Source: Kiloniellaceae bacterium
GTDB lineage: Bacteria > Pseudomonadota > Alphaproteobacteria > Kiloniellales > J153
DNA: 64,000 bases
Reading direction: 5' to 3'
Assembly (NCBI GenBank): GCA_021776055.1
Contig: JAJFGP010000067.1
Span: forward strand, 1-64,000
Part shown: piece after piece, positions 44,932 to 55,300 of the stretch
Layout: the number at the start of each line of letters is the position of its first letter
How positions within the stretch are numbered: the first letter of the stretch is position 1
Program-made: the position numbers and the translations under genes
Notes under the pieces: model-generated
What the model saw: only the letters and a program-made list of their open reading frames with translations
Database searches by the model: none
Told to the model about the DNA's origin: nothing

Positions 44932-45834
44932 ATGACCCACACCGTCGTCAGTTCCCGAAGTCGCGAAGTTGTCATCGGCTTCGACCGTCCGTTCTGTGTG
45001 ATCGGCGAGCGGATCAATCCCACCGGCCGCAAGCGCCTGGCCGCCGAGATGGCCGCCGGCGACTATAGCTCGGTGCAGGCGGATGCCATCGCTCAGGTGG
45101 AAGCCGGAGCGCACATGCTGGACGTCAACGCCGGCATCCCGCTGGCGGATGAGCCGGCAATCCTAGCCGAATCCATCAAGCTGGTGCAGTCGCTGGTGGA
45201 CGTGCCTCTGTCCATCGACTCGTCGATCGTCGAGGCGCTGGAGGCCGGCCTGTCGGTGTACCAGGGCAAGGCCCTGGTCAACTCGGTCACGGGCGAGGAA
45301 GAGCGCTTGGAGGTCGTGCTACCGCTAATCAAGAAATACGACGCCGCGGTGGTCGCCATCTCCAATGACGAGACCGGCATCTCCGAGGATCCGGACGTCC
45401 GCTTCGAGGTAGCCAAGCGCATTGTCCAGCATGCCGCCGACTACGGCATTCCGGCCGCCGATGTGGTGGTCGATCCGTTGGTTATGCCGGTCGGTGCCTT
45501 GGGCCAAGCGGGCGTCTCGGCCTTTCGTCTGATCCGCCGGCTGCGTGAGGAGTTAGGCGTCAACACCACCTGCGGCGCTTCGAACATCAGCTTTGGTCTG
45601 CCGAACCGGCACGCATTGAATGCGACGTACCTGGCCATGGCCGCCGGGGCCGGCATGACCTCGGCGATCATGAATCCCTTGCACCCCGAGGAAATGGCCG
45701 GCGTTAAAGCAGCGGACGTGCTTCTGGGCGTCGATCCCAACTGCGCCCGCTGGCTGCGCCGCTACCGCGATCCGGCGGCGCAGAGCAGCGATGCCGACCG
45801 CAACAGCCGCGAACGCCGGCGCCGCCGGGTCTAG
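44932..45834 (+). CDS. Methyltetrahydrofolate:corrinoid methyltransferase (MtgA/DHPS-like)
   Basis: FCVIGERINPTGRKRLAAEMAAGDYSSVQADAIAQVEAGAHMLDVNAGIPLADEPAILAESIKLVQSLVDVPLSIDSS. Confidence 0.92.
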   Translation: MTHTVVSSRSREVVIGFDRPFCVIGERINPTGRKRLAAEMAAGDYSSVQADAIAQVEAGAHMLDVNAGIPLADEPAILAESIKLVQSLVDVPLSIDSSIVEALEAGLSVYQGKALVNSVTGEEERLEVVLPLIKKYDAAVVAISNDETGISEDPDVRFEVAKRIVQHAADYGIPAADVVVDPLVMPVGALGQAGVSAFRLIRRLREELGVNTTCGASNISFGLPNRHALNATYLAMAAGAGMTSAIMNPLHPEEMAGVKAADVLLGVDPNCARWLRRYRDPAAQSSDADRNSRERRRRRV

Positions 45835-45844
45835 CGCCAGCGTC

Positions 45845-47851
45845 ATGGCCGAGCAGCCGCGCGTCGTCTTCACACCGTCAGGCCGCCGCGGTCGCTTCGC
45901 ACCCGGCACGCCCATCCTCGATGCGGCGCGCAGCTTAGGCGTCGATATCGATTCGGTCTGTGGCGGCCGCGGCCTGTGCGGCCGCTGCCAGGTGGACCAG
46001 AGCACAGGCACCTTCTCCAAACACGACATCGACAGCCGCCCGGAAAACCTATCCCCCGGAAACGCGATCGAGGCCCGCTATGCCAAGAAGAAGGGCATGC
46101 AGGTTGGCCGCCGGTTGTCTTGCCAGGCGCTGTTGCAGGGCGACGTCGTCATCGACGTGCCGCCCGAGAGCCAGGTTCATAAACAGGTCGTGCGCAAACG
46201 CGCCGAGGCACGCGATTTCGAAATCGATCCGGCCATCCGTCTGCACTATCTGGAGGTGCGCGAGCCGGACATGGCCAGCCCCTCCGGTGATCTGGAACGG
46301 GTGCTCGAAGCCCTCAAGGAGCAATGGGGGATCGAGGATCTTGAATGCGACCTTCGTGTCCTTCAAGGACTGCAAAAGGCGCTGCGCCAGGGCGACTGGA
46401 AGATCACCGTCGCTGTGCATCGCGGCCAGGTGCTGACCACCGCCTGGCCCGGCTTTCACGACCGCGCCTATGGAGTCGCGGTCGACGTGGGCTCGACCAC
46501 CATTGCCGTGCATCTGTGCAACCTGTCCAGCGGCGAGATTCTGGCTTCGGCCGGGCGCATGAACCCGCAGATTCGCTTTGGCGAAGATCTGATGAGCCGG
46601 GTTTCCTATGTCATGATGCATCCGGGCGGCGATGAGGAAATGACCGTCGCCGTGCGTGGAGCCATCGATGCCTTGTTCGCCGAGGTCGCCGGGGAAGCCG
46701 GGATTGACCCGGATGACATCCTGAACGCGGTCTTTGTCGGCAACCCGGTGATGCACCACCTGTTGCTCGGTATCGACCCGACCGAGTTGGGTGGCGCCCC
46801 CTTCGCCCTGGCCGCCAATTCCGCCATGACCCTATGGGCGACGGAGTTGGGTCTGAGCAAAATCAACCGCAACGCCCGCGCCTATGTGCTGCCGTGCATC
46901 GCCGGCCACGTAGGAGCCGACACCGCGGGCGTCATCCTGTCGGAAAACCCACATCTTTCGAGCGAGATCATGCTGGTGGTCGATGTTGGCACCAACGCCG
47001 AGATCGTACTTGGCAACAAGGACCGTTTGCTCGCCTGTTCGTCGCCCACCGGCCCGGCGTTCGAAGGGGCGCAGATCACCAGCGGCCAGCGCGCCGCGCC
47101 CGGCGCTATCGAGCGCGTGCGCATCGACCCGGCCACCCTGGAGCCGCGCTTCAAGGTGATCGGCTCCGATCTATGGTCGGACGACCCCAATTTCGCATCG
47201 GAGACTCAGAAGACAGGCGTGACCGGCATCTGCGGCTCGGGCATCGTCGAGGCTCTCGCCGAAATGTACCTGGCCGGCATTCTCAAGGCGGATGGCAGCG
47301 TCGACGGCGCCATGGCGACACGCAGCCCGCGCGTGCGTGAGGATGGCCGGACCTTCGCCTATCACCTGCACGATGGTCCGCCGGAAATCTTCATCACCCA
47401 GACGGATGTGCGCGCCATTCAACTCGCCAAGGCGGCGCTCTATGCCGGGGCCCGCCTGCTCATGGACCGCCTCGGCATTGAGACGCTCGACCGCATTGTC
47501 CTGGCCGGCGCCTTTGGCAGCCATATCGATGTGAAGCACGCGATGGTCCTGGGCATGATTCCGGACTGCGATTTGCAGAAGGTTAGTTCGGCCGGCAACG
47601 CCGCCGGCTCCGGGGCCCTCATCGCCCTGCTCAATCAGAAGGCGCGTGATGACATCGAAGCCGTGGTCCGCCGCGTGGAGAAAATCGAGACCGCGGTGGA
47701 GCCACGCTTCCAGGAACATTTCGTCGGCGCCATGGGCATCCCGCACAAGAGTGCCCCCTTCCCGCACCTGAGCGCCGCCGTTGCCCTGCCACCGCGCGGC
47801 GGCGTAGCATCGGGCGAGTCCGGCCGGCGACGGCGGCGCAACCGGGTGTAA
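45845..47851 (+). CDS. RamA-like corrinoid activation protein (2Fe-2S + ASKHA domain)
   Basis: SVCGGRGLCGRCQV Fe-S ligands; GVAVDVGSTTIAVHLCNLSSGEILASAGRMNPQIRFGEDLMSRV; VGADTAGVILSENPHLSSEIMLVVDVGTNAEIVLGN. Confidence 0.92.
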   Translation: MAEQPRVVFTPSGRRGRFAPGTPILDAARSLGVDIDSVCGGRGLCGRCQVDQSTGTFSKHDIDSRPENLSPGNAIEARYAKKKGMQVGRRLSCQALLQGDVVIDVPPESQVHKQVVRKRAEARDFEIDPAIRLHYLEVREPDMASPSGDLERVLEALKEQWGIEDLECDLRVLQGLQKALRQGDWKITVAVHRGQVLTTAWPGFHDRAYGVAVDVGSTTIAVHLCNLSSGEILASAGRMNPQIRFGEDLMSRVSYVMMHPGGDEEMTVAVRGAIDALFAEVAGEAGIDPDDILNAVFVGNPVMHHLLLGIDPTELGGAPFALAANSAMTLWATELGLSKINRNARAYVLPCIAGHVGADTAGVILSENPHLSSEIMLVVDVGTNAEIVLGNKDRLLACSSPTGPAFEGAQITSGQRAAPGAIERVRIDPATLEPRFKVIGSDLWSDDPNFASETQKTGVTGICGSGIVEALAEMYLAGILKADGSVDGAMATRSPRVREDGRTFAYHLHDGPPEIFITQTDVRAIQLAKAALYAGARLLMDRLGIETLDRIVLAGAFGSHIDVKHAMVLGMIPDCDLQKVSSAGNAAGSGALIALLNQKARDDIEAVVRRVEKIETAVEPRFQEHFVGAMGIPHKSAPFPHLSAAVALPPRGGVASGESGRRRRRNRV

Positions 47852-47872
47852 GCAGCGGGGAGCGCGTATGCC

Positions 47873-48547
47873 ATGGGCGAGACCATCGAGCTAAAGGCGG
47901 CGGACGCCCACACCCTGGGCGCCTACATCGCGCGGCCGTCCGCCACGCCACGGGGCGGCGTGGTGGTGGTGCAGGAGATCTTCGGCGTCAATAGCCACAT
48001 TCGCTCCGTCTGCGATCGCTTCGCCGAGACCGGATATCTGGCGGTTGCGCCGGCCATCTATGATCGGATCGAGCGGGACGTGCAACTCGGCTATACGCCC
48101 GAGGACATCGCCAGTGGCCGCGAGATTCGCGGCAAGTGCGCTATGGACCAGGTATTGCTGGACGTGGCCGCCGCCGCCGATGTGGCCGCGGAGGCAGGCA
48201 AAGTGGGCATCGTCGGCTACTGTTGGGGCGGCCAGATTGTTTATCTCGCGGCCTGCCGTCTAGGAGACAAAATATCCTGTGGCGCAGGCTATTACGGTGG
48301 TGGCATCGTCTCCCACCTGAACGAAAAACCGACCATCCCGTTGACCCTGCATTTCGGCACTTTGGATGCTTCGATCCCGGCCGCCGAAATCGATCAGATT
48401 CGCGCCACCCACCCGGACGTGCGTGTGCATGTCTACGAGGGCGCTGACCACGGATTCAATTGCGACCAGCGTCGGCAATTCAACGCCGATGCCGCGCAGG
48501 TTGCCAAGCGGCGCACGCTCAATCTCTTCGCCACACATTTGGCGTAG
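47873..48547 (+). CDS. Dienelactone hydrolase family protein
   Basis: GGVVVVQEIFGVNSHIRSVCDRFAETGYLAVAPAIYDR...GIVGYCWGGQIVYLAA; GADHGFNCDQR. Confidence 0.92.
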   Translation: MGETIELKAADAHTLGAYIARPSATPRGGVVVVQEIFGVNSHIRSVCDRFAETGYLAVAPAIYDRIERDVQLGYTPEDIASGREIRGKCAMDQVLLDVAAAADVAAEAGKVGIVGYCWGGQIVYLAACRLGDKISCGAGYYGGGIVSHLNEKPTIPLTLHFGTLDASIPAAEIDQIRATHPDVRVHVYEGADHGFNCDQRRQFNADAAQVAKRRTLNLFATHLA

Positions 48548-48554
48548 TCAGACT

Positions 48555-49559
48555 CTAGCTGCTGGCGGAGGCGATTGGCGCCGCATCCATTTCGGCGGGC
48601 AGGCCGCGTTCCTTGCGTGGCGTGCGGCCGAAGTAGTCGCGATAGCACTTCGAGAAATGCGAGGCGGACACGAAGCCGCAAGCCAGCGCCACGTCGATGA
48701 TCGACATGTTGGTCTGCACCAGCAGCAAGCGCGCCTTGTTCAGGCGCAACTCCAAATAATAACGCGCCGGCGAGCGATTCAGGTACTTGCGGAACAGGCG
48801 TTCGAGCTGCCGCGTGGACAGGGCCGCATCCCGCGCCAGTCCGATACGGCTTAGCGGTTCCTCCAAGTTTTTCTCCATCACCTCGATGACGGAGAGCAGC
48901 TTGGGATGGCGGACCCCGAGGCGCGCGGGCAGCGACGTGCGCTGATGGTCGTGCTGGTCGCGAATTCGTTCGTGCATGCACTGGTCGGCGACCGCGGCGG
49001 CCAATTCGTGCCCATGCTGGCGGGCGATGACGTTGAGCATCAAGTCGATGGCCGCCGTGCCGCCCGCACAGGTGAACCGACTACGGTCGATCTCGAACAG
49101 CTCCGAGGTGACCTCGATCTCGGGAAAGTCTTCCGCGAAGCTGGCTAGATTTTCCCAATGGATGGTACAGCGATACCCGTCGAGCAAACCAGCGCGGGCG
49201 AGGATCTGGCTGCCCGTACACAGCGCCCCCACTTCCGCGCCCTTGCGCGTCATGTGGCGCAGCCAGGAAAACGCCGCCTTGTGCACGAACTTCTGCACAT
49301 CGACGCCGCTGCAAACGACGACGACGGGAAAATCGTTGGCTTTCTCCAAGTCGCCCTCGGGATGCAAGGCGATGCCGTTGGAAGCGGTCACCGGCTGTCC
49401 ATTCACGGAGAACAGGTGCCATTCGTACAAGCTTTGGCCACTGGCCCGGTTAGCCAGACGCAGAGGCTCCACCGCCGATGTGAAGGCGTTCATCGAGAAA
49501 TTCGGAATCAGGATAAACCCGATCCGTAGCGGCAACTCCCTCGGCGTGTTCCCTAGCAT
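48555..49559 (-). CDS. GlxA-family AraC-type regulator (DJ-1/PfpI-like N-terminus)
   Basis: LRIGFILIPNFSMNAFTSAVEPLRLANRASGQSLYEWHLFS...; AraC HTH LSRIGLARDAALSTRQLERLFRKYLNRSPARYYLELRLNKARLLL. Confidence 0.92.
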   Translation of the reverse strand: MLGNTPRELPLRIGFILIPNFSMNAFTSAVEPLRLANRASGQSLYEWHLFSVNGQPVTASNGIALHPEGDLEKANDFPVVVVCSGVDVQKFVHKAAFSWLRHMTRKGAEVGALCTGSQILARAGLLDGYRCTIHWENLASFAEDFPEIEVTSELFEIDRSRFTCAGGTAAIDLMLNVIARQHGHELAAAVADQCMHERIRDQHDHQRTSLPARLGVRHPKLLSVIEVMEKNLEEPLSRIGLARDAALSTRQLERLFRKYLNRSPARYYLELRLNKARLLLVQTNMSIIDVALACGFVSASHFSKCYRDYFGRTPRKERGLPAEMDAAPIASASS

Positions 49560-49617
49560 GCGTGGCCCTTGTTGACCCTTCGTTCTTTACGGCCCGACTT
49601 TGGCATAAGTCCCCGCA

Positions 49618-49646
49618 TGTCGCGAACAGAAAAATCGGTGCCGTGA
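49618..49646. promoter_or_regulatory. Candidate 21-bp-period operator between GlxA regulator and soxB copy 2
   Basis: TGTCGCGA-N13-TGCCGTGA. Confidence 0.5.
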
Positions 49647-49790
49647 ACCCGCGAGCCGGAGGGGCGGTCCATGCCGCCTTCTGCCTCGATAAGGCCCCGG
49701 ATTTCCCAAGGGTTTCCAGGGGCTTTCGCCGAGTCTCCATTTGCAAAGTCGGGGATTCCAGATAGGCTCGGATCAGGGGGCTTCCAGAGC

Positions 49791-51044
49791 ATGAGCGCGC
49801 GTTACTCGATCTTCAGTCTGATCCGCAATGCCCTCGCCTATCACGAGGACTGGCCGGCGGCTTGGCGCAGCCCCGAGCCGAAGCCGGCCTACGACGTGGT
49901 CATCGTCGGTGGCGGCGGACACGGCCTGGCAACCGCCTACTATCTGGCCAAGGAGTTGGGTGTGCGCAACGTCGCCCTGATCGAGCGTGGCTGGCTGGGC
50001 GGCGGCAACACCGGCCGCAACACCACCATCGTACGCTCCAACTACCTGTGGGACGAAAGCGCGGCGCTCTACGAGCATTCGATGAAGCTTTGGGAAGGGT
50101 TGTCGCAAGACCTGAACTACAACGTCATGTTCAGTCAGCGCGGCGTCCTTAGCCTGGCCCACAACCAGCACGATCTGCGGGCGCAGTCGCGCCAATCCAA
50201 TGCCAACCGGCTTGGCGGCATCGATTCGGAACTGCTGACCCCGGCGCAAATAAAGGCCTTTGTTCCGATCATGGACCTGCGCGCCGGCGGGCGCTATCCG
50301 GTGCTCGGCGGGGCGCTGCAGCGGCGCGGCGGCACCGCCCGGCACGATGCGGTGGCCTGGGGATACGCGCGCGCCGCCGATGCGCTGGGCGTCGACATCA
50401 TTCAGGAATCCCCGGTCACCGGCTTCCGTATCGACAACGGGCGCGTCCAAGGCGTCGAGACGGCCAAGGGCTTCATCCAGGCCGACAAGGTCGGCATCGT
50501 GGTCGCCGGGCACTCCGGTGTCATGGCCGACCTGGCCGGTTTCCGCCTGCCGGTCACCAGCCAGCCGCTACAGGCCCTTGTCTCGGAGCCGATCAAACCG
50601 GTCCTCGACACGGTCATTATGTCCGGCGCCGTGCATGCCTACATCAGCCAGTCGGATAAGGGCGAACTGGTCATCGGTGCCGGCGCCGATCGTTACGTCG
50701 GCTATGGGCAGCGCGGCAGCATGCAGGTTTCGGAAGATACCTTGGGAGCGATTTGCGAGTTGTTCCCGTCCTTCCGCCGCTTGCGCATGATGCGGCAATG
50801 GGGCGGCATCGTGGATATCTGCCCGGACGCCAGCCCGATCATTGGCAAGACACCGGTGGAGGGGATGTTTATCAACTGCGGCTGGGGCACCGGCGGCTTC
50901 AAGGCCACACCGGGTTCCGGTTGGGTCTTCGCCCAGACCATCGCGCACGACCGGCCGCACGACCTGAATGCCGCCTTCTCCCTAGACCGATTCCGCACCG
51001 GCTACATCATCGATGAGCATGGCGCGGCCGGGGTGGCCCACTGA
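49791..51044 (+). CDS. soxB: Sarcosine oxidase beta subunit (copy 2)
   Basis: [77 protein letters not shown]. Confidence 0.95.
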   Translation: MSARYSIFSLIRNALAYHEDWPAAWRSPEPKPAYDVVIVGGGGHGLATAYYLAKELGVRNVALIERGWLGGGNTGRNTTIVRSNYLWDESAALYEHSMKLWEGLSQDLNYNVMFSQRGVLSLAHNQHDLRAQSRQSNANRLGGIDSELLTPAQIKAFVPIMDLRAGGRYPVLGGALQRRGGTARHDAVAWGYARAADALGVDIIQESPVTGFRIDNGRVQGVETAKGFIQADKVGIVVAGHSGVMADLAGFRLPVTSQPLQALVSEPIKPVLDTVIMSGAVHAYISQSDKGELVIGAGADRYVGYGQRGSMQVSEDTLGAICELFPSFRRLRMMRQWGGIVDICPDASPIIGKTPVEGMFINCGWGTGGFKATPGSGWVFAQTIAHDRPHDLNAAFSLDRFRTGYIIDEHGAAGVAH

Positions 51045-51060
51045 CGATGGAGGCGCATCC

Positions 51061-51354
51061 ATGCTTCTGATCCCCTGCCCCTATTGCGGCGAGCGTGCCG
51101 AGAGCGAGTTCTCTTACGGCGGCGAAGCGCACATCGCCCGACCGGCCGACCCGGAAAAGACGAGCGACGCGGACTGGGCCGACTATCTGTACACACGGAC
51201 CAACACCAAGGGCGTTTATTTCGAGCGCTGGATGCATGCGCACGGCTGCCGTCGCTGGTTCAACATCGCCCGGCATACGGTGAGCTACGACATCTTGGCC
51301 GTCTACGAAACGGGCGCGCCACCGCCCAAGTTCGACACGAAGAGTGAGGTCTGA
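51061..51354 (+). CDS. soxD: Sarcosine oxidase delta subunit (copy 2)
   Basis: MLLIPCPYCGERAESEFSYGGEAHIARP...HAHGCRRWFNIARHTVSYDI, canonical CPYCG and HxxxC zinc ligands. Confidence 0.94.
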   Translation: MLLIPCPYCGERAESEFSYGGEAHIARPADPEKTSDADWADYLYTRTNTKGVYFERWMHAHGCRRWFNIARHTVSYDILAVYETGAPPPKFDTKSEV

Positions 51355-51361
51355 CGCGGTC

Positions 51362-54300
51362 ATGTCGCAAAGATATCGCTTGCCCGATGGCGGCCGCATC
51401 GACCGCACCGCGCCGCTGAACTTCCGCTTCAACGGCACCGCTTTGCGCGGCTATGTGGGCGATACCCTGGCATCGGCACTGCTGTCCAACGGCATCCACC
51501 TGGTCGGACGCAGCTTTAAGTATCACCGTCCGCGTGGCATCTTCTCCGCCGGCGCGGAGGAGCCGAACGCCCTGGTCCAGCTCGGCACCGGTGCGCGCAG
51601 CGACCCGAACATGCACGCCACCCAGGTGGAACTGATCGAGGGGCTAAAGGCGCGCTCGCAGAACTGCTGGCCCAGCGTCGACTTCGACATTAGCGCCATC
51701 AACGATCGCCTGTCGCGGTTCATGCCCTCGGGCTTCTACTACAAGACGTTCATGTGGCCAGCCGCGTTCTGGATGCGCTACGAATATATCATCCGCCACG
51801 CCGCCGGCCTGGGCACGGCGCCCACGGGGCGCGACCCGGATTACAACGATAAGACCTTTGCCCACTGCGACGTACTGGTGGTCGGCGCCGGACCGGCGGG
51901 TCTGGCCGCCGCCCTTTCCGCCGCCCGCACCGGCGCCCGTGTGATCCTTGTCGAGCAGGACGCGGAGGTTGGTGGGGCCCTGCTCGGCCTGGCCGGCGAG
52001 AAAATCGGCGGCAAGCCAGCCCTCGACTGGGTTGCGGCAGCGCGCGCCGAGCTGGTGGAGAGCGCCGATGTGCGCATCCTCACCCGCACCACGGCATACG
52101 GATATTTCGATCACAACTTCGTCGGCCTGCTAGAGCGCCTGACCGATCACATAGTCGATCCGCCAGCACACCTGCCACGCCACCGCCTGTGGAAGGTACG
52201 TGCCAAGCAGGTAGTGCTGGCAACCGGCGCCATCGAACGGCCGCTGGTCTTTCGCGATAACGACCGGCCGGGAATCATGCTCGCCGGCGCCTGCCAGACA
52301 TATTTGAACCGATATGCCGTCAAGGCCGGCCAGAAGGCGGTGCTCTTCGCCAACAACGATGGCGCCTATGCGACCGCCAACGACCTGGCCGCCGCCGGCG
52401 TGAAGATCGCCGCCATCGTCGATACCCGGCCCAATCCCGAAGGACCGCACAGCGAGCGCGCCGAGTCCGCCGGCCTACCCGTCCTTGCCGGTCACGCCAT
52501 TGTCGGCACCACCGGCGACAAGCGCGTGCGCCAGGTGCGCATCGCCCGCCTAAACGATGACGGCAGCGCCATAACCGGCGAGGCGCAGGAGGTCGATTGC
52601 GATCTGCTTGCGGTGTCCGGCGGCTGGAACCCGGCGGTGCATCTGCTCAGTCAGGCGCGCGGCAAAATTCGCTTCGACGAGGAACGCGGGACCTTCGTAC
52701 CGATGCAGACTGAGCAAGCAACCCATGTGGCCGGCGCCTGCAACGGCAGCTTCGGCCTCGCCTCCTGCCTGACCGAGGGGTTTGCCACCGGTGAGACGGC
52801 TGCCAAGGCCGCCGGGCTCTCTAGCAAAAGCCGGCGCAAGAAGACACCGGCAGCCAGCAACGAGACATTCCTGCCGGCGCGCTGGACGTGGCTGGTGCCG
52901 TCGGAGACACCACTGGGGCGCGGCGGCAAGCATTTCGTGGACCTGCAGTCCGATGTGACCGCCGCCGATTTGAAGCTGGCCATACGTGAAGGCTATCGCT
53001 CCATCGAGCACGTGAAACGCTACACCACTACCGGCATGGGCACCGATCAGGGCAAGACCGGCAACGTTAATGCCATCGGCATCATCGCCGACACCCTAGA
53101 CCGGCCGATTGCCGAGGTGGGGGTAACCACCTTCCGCCCGCCGTATACACCGGTGACATTCGGGGCCTTTGCCGGGCGCGACGTGGACGATCTGCTCGAT
53201 CCCATACGCAAGACACCCATGCACGGCTGGCACGAGCGCGCAGGCGCTTTGTTCGAGGATGTGGGCCAGTGGCGCCGCCCTTGGTATTACCCGCGTGCCG
53301 GCGAGGACCTGCACAAGGCGGTCGCCCGTGAGGTGGCGGCGGTGCGCACCTCGCTCGGCGTCGTCGATGCCTCGACCCTGGGCAAGATCGACATTCGGGG
53401 AAAAGACGCGGCCACCTTCCTGAACCGGATCTACACCAACGCCTGGAGCAAGCTGGAGATCGGCAAATGCCGCTATGGCCTGATGCTGGGCGAAAACGGC
53501 ATGGTCATGGACGACGGTGTGACCGCGCGTTTGGGCGAGTACCAATTCCTGATGACCACGACCACCGGCAACGCCGCCGCGGTGCTGCAGCACATGGAAG
53601 AGTTCCTGCAGACCGAGTGGACCGACCTGGACGTCCAGCTCACCAGCGTGACTGAGCAGTTCGCCACCATCTCTCTCGCCGGGCCGAACGCCCGCCGCCT
53701 TCTATCCGAGATGACCCACGATATCGAGCTGTCGCCCAACGCGCTGCCGCACATGGCCTTTACCGAGGGCACTGTCGCCAGTGTGCCGGCGCGGGTTTTC
53801 CGCATCTCCTTTACCGGCGAGATGAGTTACGAGATCAACGTCCCGGCCAGCTATGGCATGGCTGTGTGGCAGGCGGTGCTCACCGCCGGGGAAAGATACG
53901 ACATCACCCCCTATGGCACCGAGGCAATGCACGTGCTGCGCGCCGAAAAGGGCTACATCATCGTCGGCCAGGAAACCGATGGCTCGGTCACGCCCGTCGA
54001 TTTGGGCATGGACTGGGTCGTTTCCAAGAAAAAGGATTTTGTCGGCCGCCGCTCCCTGGCCCGACCCGATATGCTCAAGCCCGACCGTAAACAATTGGTC
54101 GGCCTACTCACGGACGACCCGCAGGTGGTCTTGCCCGAAGGCGCGCAACTGGTCGAACGCGCCTTGCCGAACCCGCCGATGCCGATGATCGGCTATGTCA
54201 CGTCCAGCTACGGCAGCCCGAACTTGGGCCGCTCCATCGCCTTGGCCCTGGTCAAGGGCGGCCTGGCCCGCAAGGGCGAGACGATCTTCGCGCCGTTGGC

Positions 54301-54376
54301 CGATGGCCGCGTCGTGCCCTGCACCATGACCGACCCGGTGTTCCTCGATCCGGAGGGAGAGCGGCTGCGTGGTTGA
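51362..54376 (+). CDS. soxA: Sarcosine oxidase alpha subunit (copy 2)
   Basis: RSFKYHRPRGIFSAGAEEPNALVQLG, FAD/NAD domain, C-terminal GcvT-like region. Confidence 0.95.
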   Translation: MSQRYRLPDGGRIDRTAPLNFRFNGTALRGYVGDTLASALLSNGIHLVGRSFKYHRPRGIFSAGAEEPNALVQLGTGARSDPNMHATQVELIEGLKARSQNCWPSVDFDISAINDRLSRFMPSGFYYKTFMWPAAFWMRYEYIIRHAAGLGTAPTGRDPDYNDKTFAHCDVLVVGAGPAGLAAALSAARTGARVILVEQDAEVGGALLGLAGEKIGGKPALDWVAAARAELVESADVRILTRTTAYGYFDHNFVGLLERLTDHIVDPPAHLPRHRLWKVRAKQVVLATGAIERPLVFRDNDRPGIMLAGACQTYLNRYAVKAGQKAVLFANNDGAYATANDLAAAGVKIAAIVDTRPNPEGPHSERAESAGLPVLAGHAIVGTTGDKRVRQVRIARLNDDGSAITGEAQEVDCDLLAVSGGWNPAVHLLSQARGKIRFDEERGTFVPMQTEQATHVAGACNGSFGLASCLTEGFATGETAAKAAGLSSKSRRKKTPAASNETFLPARWTWLVPSETPLGRGGKHFVDLQSDVTAADLKLAIREGYRSIEHVKRYTTTGMGTDQGKTGNVNAIGIIADTLDRPIAEVGVTTFRPPYTPVTFGAFAGRDVDDLLDPIRKTPMHGWHERAGALFEDVGQWRRPWYYPRAGEDLHKAVAREVAAVRTSLGVVDASTLGKIDIRGKDAATFLNRIYTNAWSKLEIGKCRYGLMLGENGMVMDDGVTARLGEYQFLMTTTTGNAAAVLQHMEEFLQTEWTDLDVQLTSVTEQFATISLAGPNARRLLSEMTHDIELSPNALPHMAFTEGTVASVPARVFRISFTGEMSYEINVPASYGMAVWQAVLTAGERYDITPYGTEAMHVLRAEKGYIIVGQETDGSVTPVDLGMDWVVSKKKDFVGRRSLARPDMLKPDRKQLVGLLTDDPQVVLPEGAQLVERALPNPPMPMIGYVTSSYGSPNLGRSIALALVKGGLARKGETIFAPLADGRVVPCTMTDPVFLDPEGERLRG

Positions 54377-54992
54377 GCGTTACCTAAGACAAAGCCCCCT
54401 CGCCCACCTGGGCCTCGATGGCCGTGCCCAAGCGGTGCGTGGCGAGTCCGGTGTGGCCATGAGCGAGCAGCCCTTCCGTGGCATCGTCAATCTGCGCGTC
54501 CAGCCCGACGACAGCGAGGCCATGGCGGCTCTCGAATCGGCGCTTGGCTTTGCCTTGCCGGTTGAGCCGAATACCACGGCGGCCTCCGCCACCGCCCTGG
54601 CCTTCTGGCTTGGCCCCGACGAATGGTGGATCGTCACCCCTGGCCCGGAGCCCGAGAGTGGGCCAAATATGGCAGTGACCTTGCGCACGGCCCTCACGGA
54701 CCGGCGCGGCGCCGTCACCGATGTAAGCGATAGCCGCACCTGCATACGCATCAGCGGCCCGCGGGCCCGCGACCTGCTGTGCAAGGGCATGCCGCTGGAT
54801 TTGCATCCACGCGTCTTCCCCTCTGGCTGCTGCGCGCAAAGCCATCTGGCCAAGACCGGCGTCGTTTTGCACCTAATCGCCGAAGATGGTCCGACCTTCG
54901 AGCTTTACGTCTTGCGCAGCTTCGCGGAGTACCTCTGGCTATGGCTGGAGGACGCGGCGCGGGAATATGGGCTAACGATCACATCCTCGTGA
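54369..54992 (+). CDS. soxG: Sarcosine oxidase gamma subunit (copy 2)
   Basis: Overlaps the soxA end; LGPDEWWIVTPG...GAVTDVSDSRTCIRISGPRARDLLCKGMPLDLHPRVFPSGCCAQSHLAKTGVVLHL. Confidence 0.9.
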   Translation: MVERYLRQSPLAHLGLDGRAQAVRGESGVAMSEQPFRGIVNLRVQPDDSEAMAALESALGFALPVEPNTTAASATALAFWLGPDEWWIVTPGPEPESGPNMAVTLRTALTDRRGAVTDVSDSRTCIRISGPRARDLLCKGMPLDLHPRVFPSGCCAQSHLAKTGVVLHLIAEDGPTFELYVLRSFAEYLWLWLEDAAREYGLTITSS

Positions 54993-55147
54993 TCGGCGCC
55001 GGTGGCGCCCAGCGCATCGCGGCCCGCCCGGCGCCATGGGGCACGACCCAATGTTCAGGTACGAAAATCCGTCCGGTCGAAATTGAAAATAGCGCTGTTC
55101 CAGCCATTCCATCTTTCGGCGCGGACGTGCCGTTGTTGCGGTGCAGC

Positions 55148-55177
55148 AATCTGAACGAGGGTCGCCACGTTCAGATT
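55148..55177. promoter_or_regulatory. 10-bp perfect inverted repeat upstream of the PotD-like gene
   Basis: AATCTGAACG-AGGGTCGCCA-CGTTCAGATT. Confidence 0.4.
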
Positions 55178-55300
55178 CGAACTTAATTCGTGCTTCCCCG
55201 GCTAGCTTGTCATAAAATTGTCATATATCATGTCGCACGGATGTAAGACTTCACCAACAACCTGCCGCACGACAACCGGCATTCGTTTGGAGCAACAGGG